From contig NZ_JABWGV010000001.1 in assembly GCF_013370205.1 (NCBI RefSeq), positions 372,001 through 436,000 of the forward strand: DNA of 64,000 nt. The letters are read 5' to 3'. Under the pieces are notes generated by a model. That model saw nothing but the letters and a program-made list of their open reading frames with translations. It was not told where the DNA came from and made no database searches. The DNA is from Qipengyuania atrilutea. GTDB lineage: Bacteria; Pseudomonadota; Alphaproteobacteria; Sphingomonadales; Sphingomonadaceae. Both the position numbers and the translations under genes were made by a program. How positions within the stretch are numbered: position 1 is the first letter of the stretch; each line of letters opens with the position of its first letter. Below, one piece after another: positions 35,431 through 44,891 of the stretch.

Positions 35431-36036
35431 ATGGATGACCTGATCGTCGAGATAATCAGCCGGCTCGGTTATGTCGGGATCGCGGTTCTGATGATGCTTG
35501 AGAACATCTTTCCGCCGATGCCGTCCGAAGCGGTGATGGGCGCCAGCGCTCTCGCGATCGAACGGGGGCGGCTCGACTACTGGATGGTTCTGTCTTCGGG
35601 TACTCTCGGGACGCTCGCCGGGAATTACCTGTGGTACTGGGCGGGGCATAGATACGGCTACGAGCGCCTGCGGCCCCTCATCGACCGGTTCGGGCGTTGG
35701 CTGACGATGGAATGGGAGGATGTCGAAGCCGCCGGCGCCTTCTTCCGCAAGCACGGGCATTGGGTCGTACTGGTTCTGCGATCTACGCCGGTGATGCGGA
35801 CGATGATCTCGCTCCCGGCAGGGCTGGCACACATGAATGCAATCAAATTTTGCATCTTCACCGCTATCGGCGCGGCAATCTGGAACGCGATCCTGATTGC
35901 CGGAACGCAGTGGCTGACCCGGACTTTCGAAGGCAGCGACAACATCGTGACCGGCGTGATCATCGGCACGATCGTTTTGTCGGTCGTCGCTTACCTGTGG
36001 CGGCTGGCAGTGTGGACGCCGCGGAGCAAGCGCTAG
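35431..36036 (+). CDS. DedA family membrane protein
   Basis: A 201-residue DedA/VTT-type membrane protein with four to five hydrophobic segments. The family motifs FPPMPSEAVMG near residue 30 and RSTPVMRTMISLPAG near 118 are present. DedA proteins are candidate undecaprenyl-phosphate or phospholipid flippases and transporters that need the proton gradient. The 38 bases before it contain the perfect palindrome GGAACGCGTTCC (35403-35414). Its 3' end overlaps xerC on the other strand by four bases. Confidence 0.92.
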   Translation: MDDLIVEIISRLGYVGIAVLMMLENIFPPMPSEAVMGASALAIERGRLDYWMVLSSGTLGTLAGNYLWYWAGHRYGYERLRPLIDRFGRWLTMEWEDVEAAGAFFRKHGHWVVLVLRSTPVMRTMISLPAGLAHMNAIKFCIFTAIGAAIWNAILIAGTQWLTRTFEGSDNIVTGVIIGTIVLSVVAYLWRLAVWTPRSKR

Positions 36037-36944
36037 TCGCCGCGCTCCCTCGGATGCGTCGAGCGATACGCATCGAGCAGGCTTGCGGCATCGACTTTCG
36101 TATAAATCTGGGTCGAACCAAGGCTCGCATGGCCGAGCAGTTCCTGGATCGATCGCAAATCCGCACCTGCGCCGAGAAGATGCGTAGCGAAGCTGTGGCG
36201 CAGCGCGTGCGGCGTAGCGGTCGAAGGCAGGCCCATCACGCGCCGAGCCTGCGCGACGGCTTTCTGAACCATACCCTGGGATAGCGCTCCGCCCTTGGCT
36301 CCGCGGAAAAGCAGGTCGCTCGCCTCCAGCGGCCACGGGTTTGCCTTATGATAGGCGGCGACAGCCTCGCGAACGACCGGCAGGATCGGAACGGCGCGCT
36401 CCTTCCCGCCCTTGCCGGTGATGCGTAGCACCGGTCCCAGCGGCACGTCCCCGGCAGTGAGCGAGAGCGCTTCGGCAATGCGCAGCCCGGCACCATACAT
36501 GAGCAGGACTACCGCCCGGTCGCGCGCTCCGATCCAGTCCTCGCGCGCCAGAGAGGCGACCTCGTCGGCAAGACCCGCAGCATCGTCGGGCGTAACTGGG
36601 CGGGGCAGGCCCTTCTTGATCCGCGGTCCGCGCATCCGAGGCGGCGCGGTATCGCTATCGCCCACCTGCGCCTTCGCGAAACTGACGAAAGCCTTGATGG
36701 CGGAGAGTTCACGCGCTGCGCTGGCATTGCCGATCCCCTCGGCACGGCGCTGGGCGAGGTGATGCCGCAGGCGAGCAGAGGTAAGCTCTGCAACGTCTCT
36801 CCAATGGCTCAGCTGTAGGCCTTGCAGTAGCCGCTGCGCTGCTGTCCGGTAGGCGCGCACGGTATGCGGCGAGCGGCGGCGGGATACGGCAAGATGCTCG
36901 TGCCATGCCGCAAGCAATTCCGCCTGGCATGACAGATCGCTCAC
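36033..36944 (-). CDS. xerC: Tyrosine recombinase XerC
   Basis: A 303-residue tyrosine recombinase of the Xer type. The N-terminal core-binding domain spans about 8-100. The catalytic residues are all present: Arg in GAGLRIAEAL, Lys in TGKGGKER, HALR in the second box, His in LLGHASLGS, and Tyr in QIYTKV. With XerD it resolves chromosome dimers at dif. It is immediately downstream of hemW (4-base overlap) in a housekeeping operon, which supports a chromosomal Xer rather than an integrase of a mobile element. Confidence 0.93.
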   Translation of the reverse strand: MSDLSCQAELLAAWHEHLAVSRRRSPHTVRAYRTAAQRLLQGLQLSHWRDVAELTSARLRHHLAQRRAEGIGNASAARELSAIKAFVSFAKAQVGDSDTAPPRMRGPRIKKGLPRPVTPDDAAGLADEVASLAREDWIGARDRAVVLLMYGAGLRIAEALSLTAGDVPLGPVLRITGKGGKERAVPILPVVREAVAAYHKANPWPLEASDLLFRGAKGGALSQGMVQKAVAQARRVMGLPSTATPHALRHSFATHLLGAGADLRSIQELLGHASLGSTQIYTKVDAASLLDAYRSTHPRERGD

Positions 36945-38092
36945 GCCTCGACCAATTCGCCGGACACGAGCTCCGCCAGCAAGCCGTCAAGCAACGGCAT
37001 CGCAGCGCTTGTGGCCTTGATGCGGTCTCGGTGCCTCTCGACCAGGCCCAGGTGCTCGTAGACCCCCAGTCTGTCCGCATCGATCATCGCGTCGATGGGA
37101 AGCGAGAATCGCTCGGAAAGTGCAGCCAGATCAACGCCCTCCGCCAGCCGCAGACCCATGAGTAGCGACTCCATCGCCTGTTCGCGCATCCCTAGGCGGC
37201 GGGTCTCGGAAATGCCGTGGCCGTGTTCCGCGATGCTGCGAAGCCAGTTTTCGGGCTTCTTGTGCCTGACGGTCGCGGAGCCCCCGCGGCGGCCATGCGC
37301 GCCGGGTCCGATGCCTGCGTAGTCGCGGTAACGCCAATACGTCAGGTTATGGCGGGATTCCGCGCCGGGCCGGGCGTGATTGCTGATCTCGTAGGCGGCC
37401 AGACCGGCAGCGGCGGTCATCTCCTGCGTGAGCGCGAACAGGTCCGCCGCCTCGTCTTCGCCAAGTTCGGTAAGGCGCCCCCGCCGCAGGTCGGTGGCGA
37501 AGCGCGTTCCCGGCTCGATCGTAAGCTGGTAGAGCGAGAGGTGCTCGGTCCCGAAGCTGAGCGCACGGCCGAGTTCGTCCGTCCATGCTGCAAGACTTTG
37601 TCCCGGGCGGGCATAGATCAGGTCGAAGCTGACGCGCTCGAAATGGCGCTGCGCCGTAGCCAGCGCTTCGAGGCCTTCGCCTGCTGAATGCTGCCGTCCC
37701 AGAAACTTTAGCACGTCGGCATCAAGCGACTGAATACCGAGCGAGACACGGTTGACCCCCGCGCTTGCCAGCTGTTCAAAATTAGCGGCTTCGACCGAGG
37801 TCGGATTGGCTTCGAGCGTGATCTCGATGCCGGGGGCGAAACCCCACAACTTCTCCGCCTCTGCGAGCAACGCTGCGACCAGCGCAGGCGGCATCAAGCT
37901 GGGCGTGCCCCCGCCGAAGAAAATGCTGTCTAGCGCCTCTTCGCCGGTAGCCTGTGCCTCGTGGCGCAAGTCGGTGAGCAAGGCCTCCTGCCACAGTGCG
38001 TGGTCGATGCCTGCACGAACATGGCTGTTAAAGTCGCAATACGGGCATTTCGCGAGGCAGAACGGCCAGTGAATGTAGAGCGCGCGGGGCAT
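36941..38092 (-). CDS. hemW: HemW-type radical SAM protein
   Basis: A 383-residue radical SAM protein. The [4Fe-4S] cluster cysteines are C12, C16 and C19 (CLAKCPYC). The HemN-like core contains FFGGGTPSLM near residue 60 and a C-terminal HemN_C domain. HemW proteins are haem chaperones rather than true coproporphyrinogen oxidases, because they lack the extra N-terminal residues of HemN. It overlaps xerC by four bases and follows rdgB by 53 bases. Confidence 0.93.
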   Translation of the reverse strand: MPRALYIHWPFCLAKCPYCDFNSHVRAGIDHALWQEALLTDLRHEAQATGEEALDSIFFGGGTPSLMPPALVAALLAEAEKLWGFAPGIEITLEANPTSVEAANFEQLASAGVNRVSLGIQSLDADVLKFLGRQHSAGEGLEALATAQRHFERVSFDLIYARPGQSLAAWTDELGRALSFGTEHLSLYQLTIEPGTRFATDLRRGRLTELGEDEAADLFALTQEMTAAAGLAAYEISNHARPGAESRHNLTYWRYRDYAGIGPGAHGRRGGSATVRHKKPENWLRSIAEHGHGISETRRLGMREQAMESLLMGLRLAEGVDLAALSERFSLPIDAMIDADRLGVYEHLGLVERHRDRIKATSAAMPLLDGLLAELVSGELVEA

Positions 38093-38145
38093 GGAGGTTC
38101 TCTACAGCTTTTGCCGCGCGGGGGCCAGCACGCCGGCCCCGGGCG

Positions 38146-38784
38146 CTAGTCGCCGAATTGCTCCGCGACCAGTTTTGCGAATGCATCCGCCCGGTGGCTG
38201 ATCAGATGCTTCTCGTCCGGAGCGATCTCGGCAAAGGTCTCGGTGCGCCCTTCCGGAACGAACACGGGATCGTAGCCGAACCCGAAGTTTCCGCGCGGCG
38301 GCCAGGTCAGCGAGCCGGGCGCAATGCCTTCGTAGATCGCGTGCTCCCCGTCCGGCCATGCGAGCGCAAGGACGCAGTGAAATGCCGCGCTGCGGTCGAC
38401 GTCGGCCCCGTGTTCGGCCAGCAGCCCTTCGACCTTGCCCATAGCCATGTACCAGTCGCGTCCGGCTTCGCCTTCGAACCACTGCCGCTCCGCCCAGTCG
38501 GCGGTGTAGACGCCGGGTCGTCCCTCCAGTGCAGCTACCGACAGGCCGCTGTCGTCGGCGAGCGATACGATGCCCGATGCTTCTGCCGCGGCGCGCGCCT
38601 TGATGAGCGCGTTAGCGACGAAGGTGCGGCCCGTCTCTTCCGGTTCGGCGAGGCCGAGCGAACCTGCTGACAGGCACTTCATCCCGTATGGTGCGAGTAG
38701 CGCCGAAATTTCCTTCAGCTTGCCGGCATTATGCGTGGCAATCACGAGGCTGCCGGAACCGAGGCGCCGTACATTGCCGTTCAT
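38146..38784 (-). CDS. rdgB: XTP/dITP diphosphatase
   Basis: A 212-residue Ham1/RdgB nucleotide pyrophosphatase that removes non-canonical purine triphosphates. Motifs: [12 protein letters not shown] near residue 14, [18 protein letters not shown] near 52, [19 protein letters not shown] near 75, GFGYDPVF near 168 and SHRADAF near 195. The start overlaps the rph stop by four bases; rph-rdgB is a common bacterial pair. Confidence 0.96.
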   Translation of the reverse strand: MNGNVRRLGSGSLVIATHNAGKLKEISALLAPYGMKCLSAGSLGLAEPEETGRTFVANALIKARAAAEASGIVSLADDSGLSVAALEGRPGVYTADWAERQWFEGEAGRDWYMAMGKVEGLLAEHGADVDRSAAFHCVLALAWPDGEHAIYEGIAPGSLTWPPRGNFGFGYDPVFVPEGRTETFAEIAPDEKHLISHRADAFAKLVAEQFGD

Positions 38785-39497
38785 CCGCGAACCGCCTTTT
38801 CCTGTGCGGCAAAGATACGGTCGCAGCCGATCCGGGCCAGGCGGAGAAGACGCAGCAGGCCTTCCTCGTCATAGGTCGCGCCCTCGGCCGTGGCTTGCAC
38901 TTCGGCGATGTGCCCGCCTTCGAGCAGGACGAAGTTCGCGTCGGCATCGGCGGCGCTGTCTTCGGGGTAGTCGAGATCGAGCACGGGCGTGCCCTGGTAG
39001 ATTCCGCAGGAAATCGCCGCCACCTTGCCGGTGAGCGGGTCTTCCTTGAGTGCCCCGGACTTCATCAAACCGTCTACCGCAAGCCGCAGCGCGACCCATG
39101 CTCCGCTGATGGAAGCGGTCCGCGTTCCGCCGTCCGCTTGGATGACATCGCAATCGAGCGTAATCTGGCGCTCGCCCAGTTTTTTGAGGTCGGTCACGGC
39201 GCGCAAGGACCGCCCGATCAGTCGCTGGATCTCCTGCGTACGCCCGCTCTGCTTGCCTTTTGCAGCTTCGCGCATTCCGCGGGTATGCGTCGCGCGGGGA
39301 AGCATGGAATACTCGCCGGTGACCCAGCCTTCGTTTTTCCCGCGCAGCCATGGCGGCAGGCGTTCCTCGATGCTGGCCGTGCACAGCACCTTGGTCTCGC
39401 CGAAGCTGACGAGGCACGATCCCTCCGCGTGTCTCGTATATCCCGTCTCGATACTGATGGCGCGCATTTCGTCCGGCGCACGGCCCGATGGTCGCAT
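38781..39497 (-). CDS. rph: Ribonuclease PH
   Basis: A 238-residue phosphorolytic 3'-5' exoribonuclease that trims tRNA 3' ends. Conserved pieces are [16 protein letters not shown] at the start, [19 protein letters not shown] near 70, the phosphate-binding [15 protein letters not shown] near 90, and [16 protein letters not shown] near 122. Full length. It is divergent from hrcA, and the 123 bases between the two hold the promoters of both the rph-rdgB-hemW-xerC and hrcA-grpE units. Confidence 0.96.
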   Translation of the reverse strand: MRPSGRAPDEMRAISIETGYTRHAEGSCLVSFGETKVLCTASIEERLPPWLRGKNEGWVTGEYSMLPRATHTRGMREAAKGKQSGRTQEIQRLIGRSLRAVTDLKKLGERQITLDCDVIQADGGTRTASISGAWVALRLAVDGLMKSGALKEDPLTGKVAAISCGIYQGTPVLDLDYPEDSAADADANFVLLEGGHIAEVQATAEGATYDEEGLLRLLRLARIGCDRIFAAQEKAVRG

Positions 39498-39620
39498 GAT
39501 ATTTTCCTTGTCGCAGCAATCGTTCGCCGATGTGAGTCGCTACTCCCGACCGGCGTGTCCGGCGCCGCGATAGGCGCTACACCCTTGCCGGAGCAAGGCC
39601 ATCGTCTAAATGATAACGGC

Positions 39621-40664
39621 ATGACCGGTCCGCCCCTCACCGATCTGTCCGAACGAGCGCGCGAGATCTTCCGCCGCGTTGTCGAAGGCTATCTTGCGAG
39701 CGGCCAGCCTGTCGGATCGAAATCGCTGGCCGGCGAAGGCGCGCTGAACCTGTCGCCCGCCTCGATCCGCTCGGTGCTGGCCGACCTCGAACGGCAGGGT
39801 CTTCTGGCCGCCCCGCATACAAGTGCCGGGCGCCTTCCGACCGAGAGCGGGCTCAGGCTGTTCGTCGACGGGATGATGCAGGTGTCCGAACCGACCGCCA
39901 GCGAACGCGCGATGATCGAGCGCCAGATGAGCGGCGGTGGTCCGATCGAGGAGGCTCTGGAAAAGACGAGCGCGGTCCTTTCCGACCTTTCGGGCGCGGC
40001 GGGCATGGTCATGGTTCCAGCGCGCGAGGCGCGGGTCGCGCAGATGAGCCTAATGCCGCTCGGTCCGGGCAGGGTGCTTGCGGTATTGGTGGGAGAGGAC
40101 GGCGGGATCGAGAACCGCGTTCTGGCGCTGCCGGGCGGTGTGACCTCGTCCGCGCTGGAACAGGCCGCCAACTACATCACCGCACGGCTTGCCGGAAGGA
40201 CGCTGAACGAGGCGGCGCAGGCGATCAATAATGAGATCGCATCGGGCAAGTCGGCCCTCGATACGGCGAGCCGCGACCTTGTCAGCCGCGGCCTTGCGGT
40301 GTGGAGCGAGGACGCTGCGCAGCGCCCGATCTTGATCGTAAGGGGGCAGGCGAAATTGCTGGACGAGGAAGCGCTGGGCGATCTCGACCGGGTGCGGCAA
40401 CTGCTCGACGATCTCGAAAACAAGCAGTCGGTCGCCGAATTGCTGGACCGGGCTCGCGATGCACAGTCCGCGCGCATTTTTATCGGCAGCGAGAACCGGC
40501 TATTTGCGTTGTCGGGCTCATCCGTGATTGCTGCGCCTTACCGCGACGGGCAGGGCAAGGTCGTCGGTGTTCTGGGGGTGATCGGGCCGACGCGGTTGAA
40601 TTACGCGCGGCTCGTCCCCATGATCGACTTCACCGCCCGATCGCTGGGCAAAATCATCGGATAG
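39621..40664 (+). CDS. hrcA: Heat-inducible transcription repressor HrcA
   Basis: A 347-residue HrcA, the repressor that binds CIRCE sites before groESL and related genes and is folded by GroEL. The N-terminal winged helix (residues about 10-75) contains SARAREIFRRVVEGYLASG-like and NLSPASIRSVLADLERQGLL segments; LLAAPHTSAGRLPTESGLR follows, and the GAF-like C-terminal half completes it. The ATG at 39621 gives the family start. I found no CIRCE element in this window, so its targets must lie elsewhere. grpE follows 18 bases downstream. Confidence 0.93.
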   Translation: MTGPPLTDLSERAREIFRRVVEGYLASGQPVGSKSLAGEGALNLSPASIRSVLADLERQGLLAAPHTSAGRLPTESGLRLFVDGMMQVSEPTASERAMIERQMSGGGPIEEALEKTSAVLSDLSGAAGMVMVPAREARVAQMSLMPLGPGRVLAVLVGEDGGIENRVLALPGGVTSSALEQAANYITARLAGRTLNEAAQAINNEIASGKSALDTASRDLVSRGLAVWSEDAAQRPILIVRGQAKLLDEEALGDLDRVRQLLDDLENKQSVAELLDRARDAQSARIFIGSENRLFALSGSSVIAAPYRDGQGKVVGVLGVIGPTRLNYARLVPMIDFTARSLGKIIG

Positions 40665-40682
40665 CTGGGTATTTGTAAGATC

Positions 40683-41273
40683 ATGATCGACGACGGGAAG
40701 CCGCGCGACGAAGCCGCGGAAAAGGAACTGGAAGGCGTGCCGGAGGAATTCCTCAATAACGGCGAAGACGAAGCTGAGGACGAAACCGAAGAAGGCAGCG
40801 AAAGCGAAGCGATTGCCTCGCTCCGGTCCGATCTGGAAGCGGCTAAGCAAGATGTCCTCTACGCCAAGGCGGAAACGCAGAACGTGCGCCGCCGGATGGA
40901 AAAGGACGTTGCGGACGCGCGCAACTACGCGGCGACCGGTTTTGCCCGCGACATTCTTTCGGTGTCGGATAATCTCGACCGCGCCATTGCTTCGATTCCC
41001 GAGGAACTGCGCAGCGACGAGAAGATGAAAGGCTTCGTGACCGGGATCGAGGCGACGCAGCGCGAACTGGCCAAGGTCTTTCTGCAGAACGGCATTACGC
41101 GCATCGCTGCAATGGGCTTGCCGCTCGATCCCAACCAGCACCAGGCGATGCTCGAAATTCCTACGAATGACGAAGAGCCGGGTACGGTCGTTCAGGAAAT
41201 GCAGCCCGGATACATGATCAAGGACCGGCTGCTGCGCCCCGCCATGGTCGGGGTCGCCAGAAAACCGGACTGA
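40683..41273 (+). CDS. grpE: Nucleotide exchange factor GrpE
   Basis: A 196-residue GrpE that drives ADP release from DnaK. A 40-residue acidic N-terminus precedes a long coiled-coil helix (about 40-100, with NVRRRMEKDVADARNYA). The C-terminal beta domain holds GVARKPD at the end and LLRPAMVGV just before, the family signature. It forms an operon with hrcA. dnaK and dnaJ are 1.6 kb further on, separated by three unrelated envelope genes. Confidence 0.95.
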   Translation: MIDDGKPRDEAAEKELEGVPEEFLNNGEDEAEDETEEGSESEAIASLRSDLEAAKQDVLYAKAETQNVRRRMEKDVADARNYAATGFARDILSVSDNLDRAIASIPEELRSDEKMKGFVTGIEATQRELAKVFLQNGITRIAAMGLPLDPNQHQAMLEIPTNDEEPGTVVQEMQPGYMIKDRLLRPAMVGVARKPD

Positions 41274-41286
41274 TTTGATGCGCTGC

Positions 41287-41311
41287 GGAACTCTCTGCGC
41301 TTTGGCCCGTA
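41287..41311 (+). promoter_or_regulatory. Candidate EcfG-type general stress promoter
   Basis: GGAAC (41287-41291) is followed after 16 bases by CGTA (41308-41311), close to the alphaproteobacterial EcfG consensus GGAAC-N16/17-CGTT. It would start transcription about 30 bases before the lipoprotein ATG. One -10 base differs from the consensus. Confidence 0.4.
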
Positions 41312-41345
41312 AGTGACTGGGGCAAGGAGATATGGAGAGAATTCT

Positions 41346-41636
41346 ATGCGTACTCGAATGATGATTGCACCGGTTCTGGCTCTGTCGACACTGTCGCTCG
41401 GTGCCTGCGCGGAGAACTACGCCGCCGAAGGTGCGCTCGGCGGCGCCGCAGTCGGTGCAGGTGTCGCGGCCGTTACCGGCGGCGATATCGCGACTTACGC
41501 GCTTGGCGGCGCGGCAGCGGGCGGCCTGGCCGGTTACTTCGTCGACAAGAACGACGACTGCGACGGTTATAACAACAACCGCTACCTTGATGACGACTGC
41601 TTCGGCACGTCGGGCTACCCGATCGACCCTCGCTAA
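41346..41636 (+). CDS. Small glycine-zipper lipoprotein
   Basis: A 96-residue lipoprotein. The signal peptide ends in the lipobox LGAC (Cys about 20). A glycine-zipper stretch (GALGGAAVGAGVAAVTGG, then YALGGAAAGGLAGYF) follows, typical of small outer-membrane lipoproteins that insert or pack in membranes. The last 30 residues are Asp/Asn-rich and polar. A GGCAAGGAGA ribosome binding site precedes the ATG. A possible EcfG promoter sits upstream, which would make it part of the general stress response; that is an inference. Confidence 0.8.
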   Translation: MRTRMMIAPVLALSTLSLGACAENYAAEGALGGAAVGAGVAAVTGGDIATYALGGAAAGGLAGYFVDKNDDCDGYNNNRYLDDDCFGTSGYPIDPR

Positions 41637-41666
41637 GGTCAGTTATTTTCGGGAGCTTGCTTCGCC

Positions 41667-42191
41667 TCAGGGTGGGGCGGCTCCCGGAAAGTTCACCAGA
41701 AGATCATAGGCTGCGGCGTTCGATACGCCTGCTAGTTTCACGCCATTCCGCAGGAAGAAGGCGTGTTTGACGATCTCTGCCTGCTGTTCGATCCCGTAAC
41801 GCTCGAGCCCCCACCCCGGTTTGAGCGTGTAGTCGTATCGGGAGAAGGGGTGGCGGTGCATGACGAGCCACCAGTCGCCTCTAGTCTGCGCTTGCCAGAC
41901 ATGCGCCATCTCGTGGATGAAAAGGCCCGCCGCCAGCGTTGATACCTTCGAAAAGTCGTCGCAGTAGCCTGACCCTTGCGGATGGAAATGGATGTGACCG
42001 CGCGGCGCCATGGTGACGTGCTTCGGCTGAAACGGAAACCACTTTCGCCGCCTCAGCGTCACCTTGCCGTAGTCTATCGCATCGCCGTAGATGCTACGCG
42101 CTAAGGCTACCTCGCCCGCCGTTAGCGGACGTTCGCCGCCGACCGGACAGGTCGGCGGCACCTCGTTTTCAGCCTCGAGCGCACCGGTCAT
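41667..42191 (-). CDS. HExxH protein (vgr-related family)
   Basis: A 174-residue protein with one zinc-metallopeptidase-like motif, HEMAHVWQ near residue 93 (HExxH followed by WQ, as in DUF4157-type proteins). It matches a small sphingomonad family often named vgr-related, of unknown function. No signal peptide or membrane segment is visible. A possible third zinc ligand could be the Glu in IEQQAEIVKHAF near residue 137, in the usual distance range. Whether it is an active protease is not known. Confidence 0.7.
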   Translation of the reverse strand: MTGALEAENEVPPTCPVGGERPLTAGEVALARSIYGDAIDYGKVTLRRRKWFPFQPKHVTMAPRGHIHFHPQGSGYCDDFSKVSTLAAGLFIHEMAHVWQAQTRGDWWLVMHRHPFSRYDYTLKPGWGLERYGIEQQAEIVKHAFFLRNGVKLAGVSNAAAYDLLVNFPGAAPP

Positions 42192-42215
42192 GACGCAAAG
42201 CGATACTGGTGTGTG

Positions 42216-42692
42216 TTACCGGTCTTCCCCGGCAGCCTGGATCTGTGCGGGGAAGGAGAACTTGTCGCCCCCCAGAACGGTAATCGTGACCTCGGTGGTT
42301 CCGCCTGCCTGCAGTTCCGGCGAGAGGTTAAAAGCCATGACATGGCGCGCGCCGGGCTCGAAGTTGACCGTTTCGCCCGGCGTCATGTTCATTGGAGCGG
42401 ATTCGCCCATGACCATTTCGCCGTCCCATTCGGAGAATTCGTGGACTTCCGCACGCTCCGCACCTTCGACGTCGGCGCGGCGGATCGTGTAGTTCTTCTC
42501 CCCGCCGAGCGTCAGATCGAAGTAGACTGCCGCGGGATTGCCTTCCACCGCGGGCAGGACGAGCCGGGCATTGTCGACCGTGAAGGCGAGCGCCTGTTCC
42601 TCGGCCGGCGCTTCGGCGGCGTTGTCGCCGCAGGCGGACAGGCCCGCAGCGGCAATGGCGATGGATGCGGCGATGGCGAATGTGCGTGTCAT
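42216..42692 (-). CDS. PCu(A)C-type copper chaperone lipoprotein
   Basis: A 158-residue exported protein with a lipobox (LSAC, Cys about 21). The copper-binding pattern of the PCu(A)C family is present: His in EVHEF and Met in GEMVM near residues 86-95, and the later HVM near 118. These proteins deliver Cu(I) to cytochrome oxidase in the periplasm. The ATG at 42692 gives the signal peptide; upstream residues do not belong. It lies 24 bases upstream of the vgr-related gene on the same strand and diverges from dnaK. Confidence 0.85.
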   Translation of the reverse strand: MTRTFAIAASIAIAAAGLSACGDNAAEAPAEEQALAFTVDNARLVLPAVEGNPAAVYFDLTLGGEKNYTIRRADVEGAERAEVHEFSEWDGEMVMGESAPMNMTPGETVNFEPGARHVMAFNLSPELQAGGTTEVTITVLGGDKFSFPAQIQAAGEDR

Positions 42693-42745
42693 GTCTTCGT
42701 TGTAACCCCTCTGATAACTGCGCCGCTGTGTAGGCTTTCGCGTCC

Positions 42746-42773
42746 CTTGTGCCAAGCCAAAGCGCACCTATAT
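42746..42773 (+). promoter_or_regulatory. Candidate heat-shock (RpoH) promoter of dnaK
   Basis: CTTG at 42746-42749 is followed 17 bases later by CCTATAT at 42767-42773, resembling the alphaproteobacterial RpoH pattern of a CTTG-containing -35 and a CCATAT-like -10. It is about 90 bases before the dnaK ATG. The match is partial. Confidence 0.3.
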
Positions 42774-42862
42774 GCCGCTCATGATCGAGCCGCCGATCGG
42801 TTCCGCCGGTTACGGGGAACCTCCTGTGCGGCGTCTAACAATTGAAGAAGAATGGGGAAATA

Positions 42863-44812
42863 ATGGCGAAAGTTATCGGTATCGACCTCGGCACCACCAA
42901 CAGCTGCGTTGCCGTGATGGACGGGGGCAAGCCCAAGGTCGTTGAGAATTCCGAAGGCGCGCGCACGACGCCTTCCATCGTTGCCTTTACCAAGGACAAC
43001 GAACGTCTGATCGGACAGCCGGCCAAGCGCCAGGCGGTCACCAATCCTGACAACACGCTCTTCGCGATCAAGCGCCTGATCGGCCGGCGGTTCGACGATC
43101 CGCTGACCAAGAAGGACATGGAACTCGTCCCGTACGACATCGTGAAGGGCAAGAACGGCGATGCGTGGGTCGAAGCAGGGGGCGAGGAGTATTCGCCCAG
43201 CCAGGTTTCCGCCTTCATTCTACAGAAGATGAAGGAAACCGCCGAAAGCTACCTCGGCGAAACCGTTACGCAGGCGGTCATTACCGTTCCGGCATATTTC
43301 AACGACGCACAGCGTCAGGCGACCAAGGACGCGGGTCAGATTGCCGGTCTCGAAGTCCTGCGCATCATCAACGAACCGACTGCCGCCGCGCTCGCATACG
43401 GGCTCGACAAGCAGGACGGCAAGACCATCGCGGTCTATGACCTTGGCGGCGGTACGTTCGACATCTCGATCCTTGAAATCGGCGACGGCGTGTTCGAAGT
43501 GAAATCGACCAACGGCGACACCTTCCTCGGCGGCGAGGATTTCGACAGCGCGATCGTCGAATATCTTGCCGACCAGTTCAAGAAGAAGGAAAACATGGAC
43601 CTGCGCAGCGACAAGCTCGCGCTGCAGCGTCTCAAGGAAGCGGCCGAAAAGGCGAAGATCGAACTCTCGAGCGCGCAGACGACCGAGGTCAACTTGCCGT
43701 TCATCACCGCGCGGATGGAAGGTGGTTCTTCGACCCCGCTCCACCTCGTGGAAACGATCAGCCGCAGCGACCTCGAGAAGATGGTCGGCGACCTTATCAA
43801 GCGGACGCTCGAGCCGTGCAAGAAGGCCATGGCCGATGCCGGTGTCAGCAAGAACGAGATCGACGAAGTCATTCTCGTCGGCGGCATGACCCGCATGCCC
43901 AAGGTGCGCGAAACGGTCGAGGAATTCTTCGGATCGAAGCCGCACACCGGCGTGAACCCCGATGAAGTCGTCGCAATGGGTGCGGCCATTCAGGCAGGCG
44001 TTCTGCAGGGCGACGTCAAGGACGTCTTGCTGCTCGACGTGACGCCGCTGTCGCTGGGTATCGAAACCCTCGGCGGGGTCTTCACCCGCATGATCGACCG
44101 CAACACGACGATCCCGAGCAAGAAGACACAGACCTACTCGACTGCTGAAGACAACCAGGGCGCGGTCACCATCCGTGTGTTCCAGGGCGAGCGCGAAATG
44201 GCGGCGGACAACAAGCTGCTTGGTCAGTTCGACCTTGTCGGAATCCCGCCCGCGCCGCGCGGCGTTCCGCAGATCGAAGTCACGTTCGACATCGATGCGA
44301 ACGGCATCGTGAACGTGTCCGCCAAGGACAAGGGCACGGGCAAGGAACAGCAGATTCGCATCCAGGCCTCGGGCGGTCTCTCGGAATCCGACATCGAACA
44401 GATGGTTCAGGATGCCGAGAAGTTCGCCGAAGAGGACAAGAAGCGGCGCGAGGGCGCGGAAGCGCGCAACCAGGCGGAAAGCCTCGTTCACGCGACCGAG
44501 AAGCAGCTCGAAGAGCATGGCGACAAGATCGACGCCTCTCTCAAGTCCGACGTCGAAGCCAAGATCGCGGAACTCAAGACCGCGCTCGAAGGCGACGATA
44601 ACGATGCGATCAATGCCAAGGCGAAGGAACTGACCGACGTCGCCATGAAGATGGGGCAGCAGATCTACGAACAGCAACAGGCCGAAGGTGCTACCGAAGC
44701 GCCGACCGACGGTGCTGCGGCAGGGAGCGAAGGCGGCGCGGAAGAAGACGTGGTCGATGCCGAGTTCTCCGAAGTCGGCGACGACGACACGAACGCGGAA
44801 AACAAGGGCTAA
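42863..44812 (+). CDS. dnaK: Molecular chaperone DnaK
   Basis: A 649-residue Hsp70. The ATPase domain opens with [11 protein letters not shown] and contains [12 protein letters not shown] near 197 and VGGMTRMP near 340. The interdomain linker [15 protein letters not shown] is near 390. The substrate-binding domain and an acidic tail ending in a Glu/Asp-rich stretch complete it. The ATG at 42863 is preceded by a clear GGGGA ribosome binding site; a TTG further up is unlikely. It is followed 79 bases later by dnaJ. Confidence 0.98.
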   Translation: MAKVIGIDLGTTNSCVAVMDGGKPKVVENSEGARTTPSIVAFTKDNERLIGQPAKRQAVTNPDNTLFAIKRLIGRRFDDPLTKKDMELVPYDIVKGKNGDAWVEAGGEEYSPSQVSAFILQKMKETAESYLGETVTQAVITVPAYFNDAQRQATKDAGQIAGLEVLRIINEPTAAALAYGLDKQDGKTIAVYDLGGGTFDISILEIGDGVFEVKSTNGDTFLGGEDFDSAIVEYLADQFKKKENMDLRSDKLALQRLKEAAEKAKIELSSAQTTEVNLPFITARMEGGSSTPLHLVETISRSDLEKMVGDLIKRTLEPCKKAMADAGVSKNEIDEVILVGGMTRMPKVRETVEEFFGSKPHTGVNPDEVVAMGAAIQAGVLQGDVKDVLLLDVTPLSLGIETLGGVFTRMIDRNTTIPSKKTQTYSTAEDNQGAVTIRVFQGEREMAADNKLLGQFDLVGIPPAPRGVPQIEVTFDIDANGIVNVSAKDKGTGKEQQIRIQASGGLSESDIEQMVQDAEKFAEEDKKRREGAEARNQAESLVHATEKQLEEHGDKIDASLKSDVEAKIAELKTALEGDDNDAINAKAKELTDVAMKMGQQIYEQQQAEGATEAPTDGAAAGSEGGAEEDVVDAEFSEVGDDDTNAENKG

Positions 44813-44891
44813 CCAGTCCGCATGACAGAACCGGCCGCCATCGGTGCCGTGAGGTGCATCGGTGGCGGTTCGGCTTGCGACGGGAAAGACC

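Noticed and set aside
36033-36944. Tyrosine recombinase as a sign of a mobile element
   Set aside because: Sequence and operon context (hemW, rdgB, rph) fit chromosomal XerC. No att repeats, phage or plasmid genes nearby.
39498-39620. CIRCE or heat-shock promoter between rph and hrcA
   Set aside because: I looked for TTAGCACTC/GAGTGCTAA and a properly spaced RpoH pair; neither is present. CTTG and CCAT occur but too close together.
41650-41686. Hairpin between the glycine-zipper lipoprotein and vgr-related genes as a terminator
   Set aside because: Only a 7-bp stem with a long loop and no T-run on either strand.
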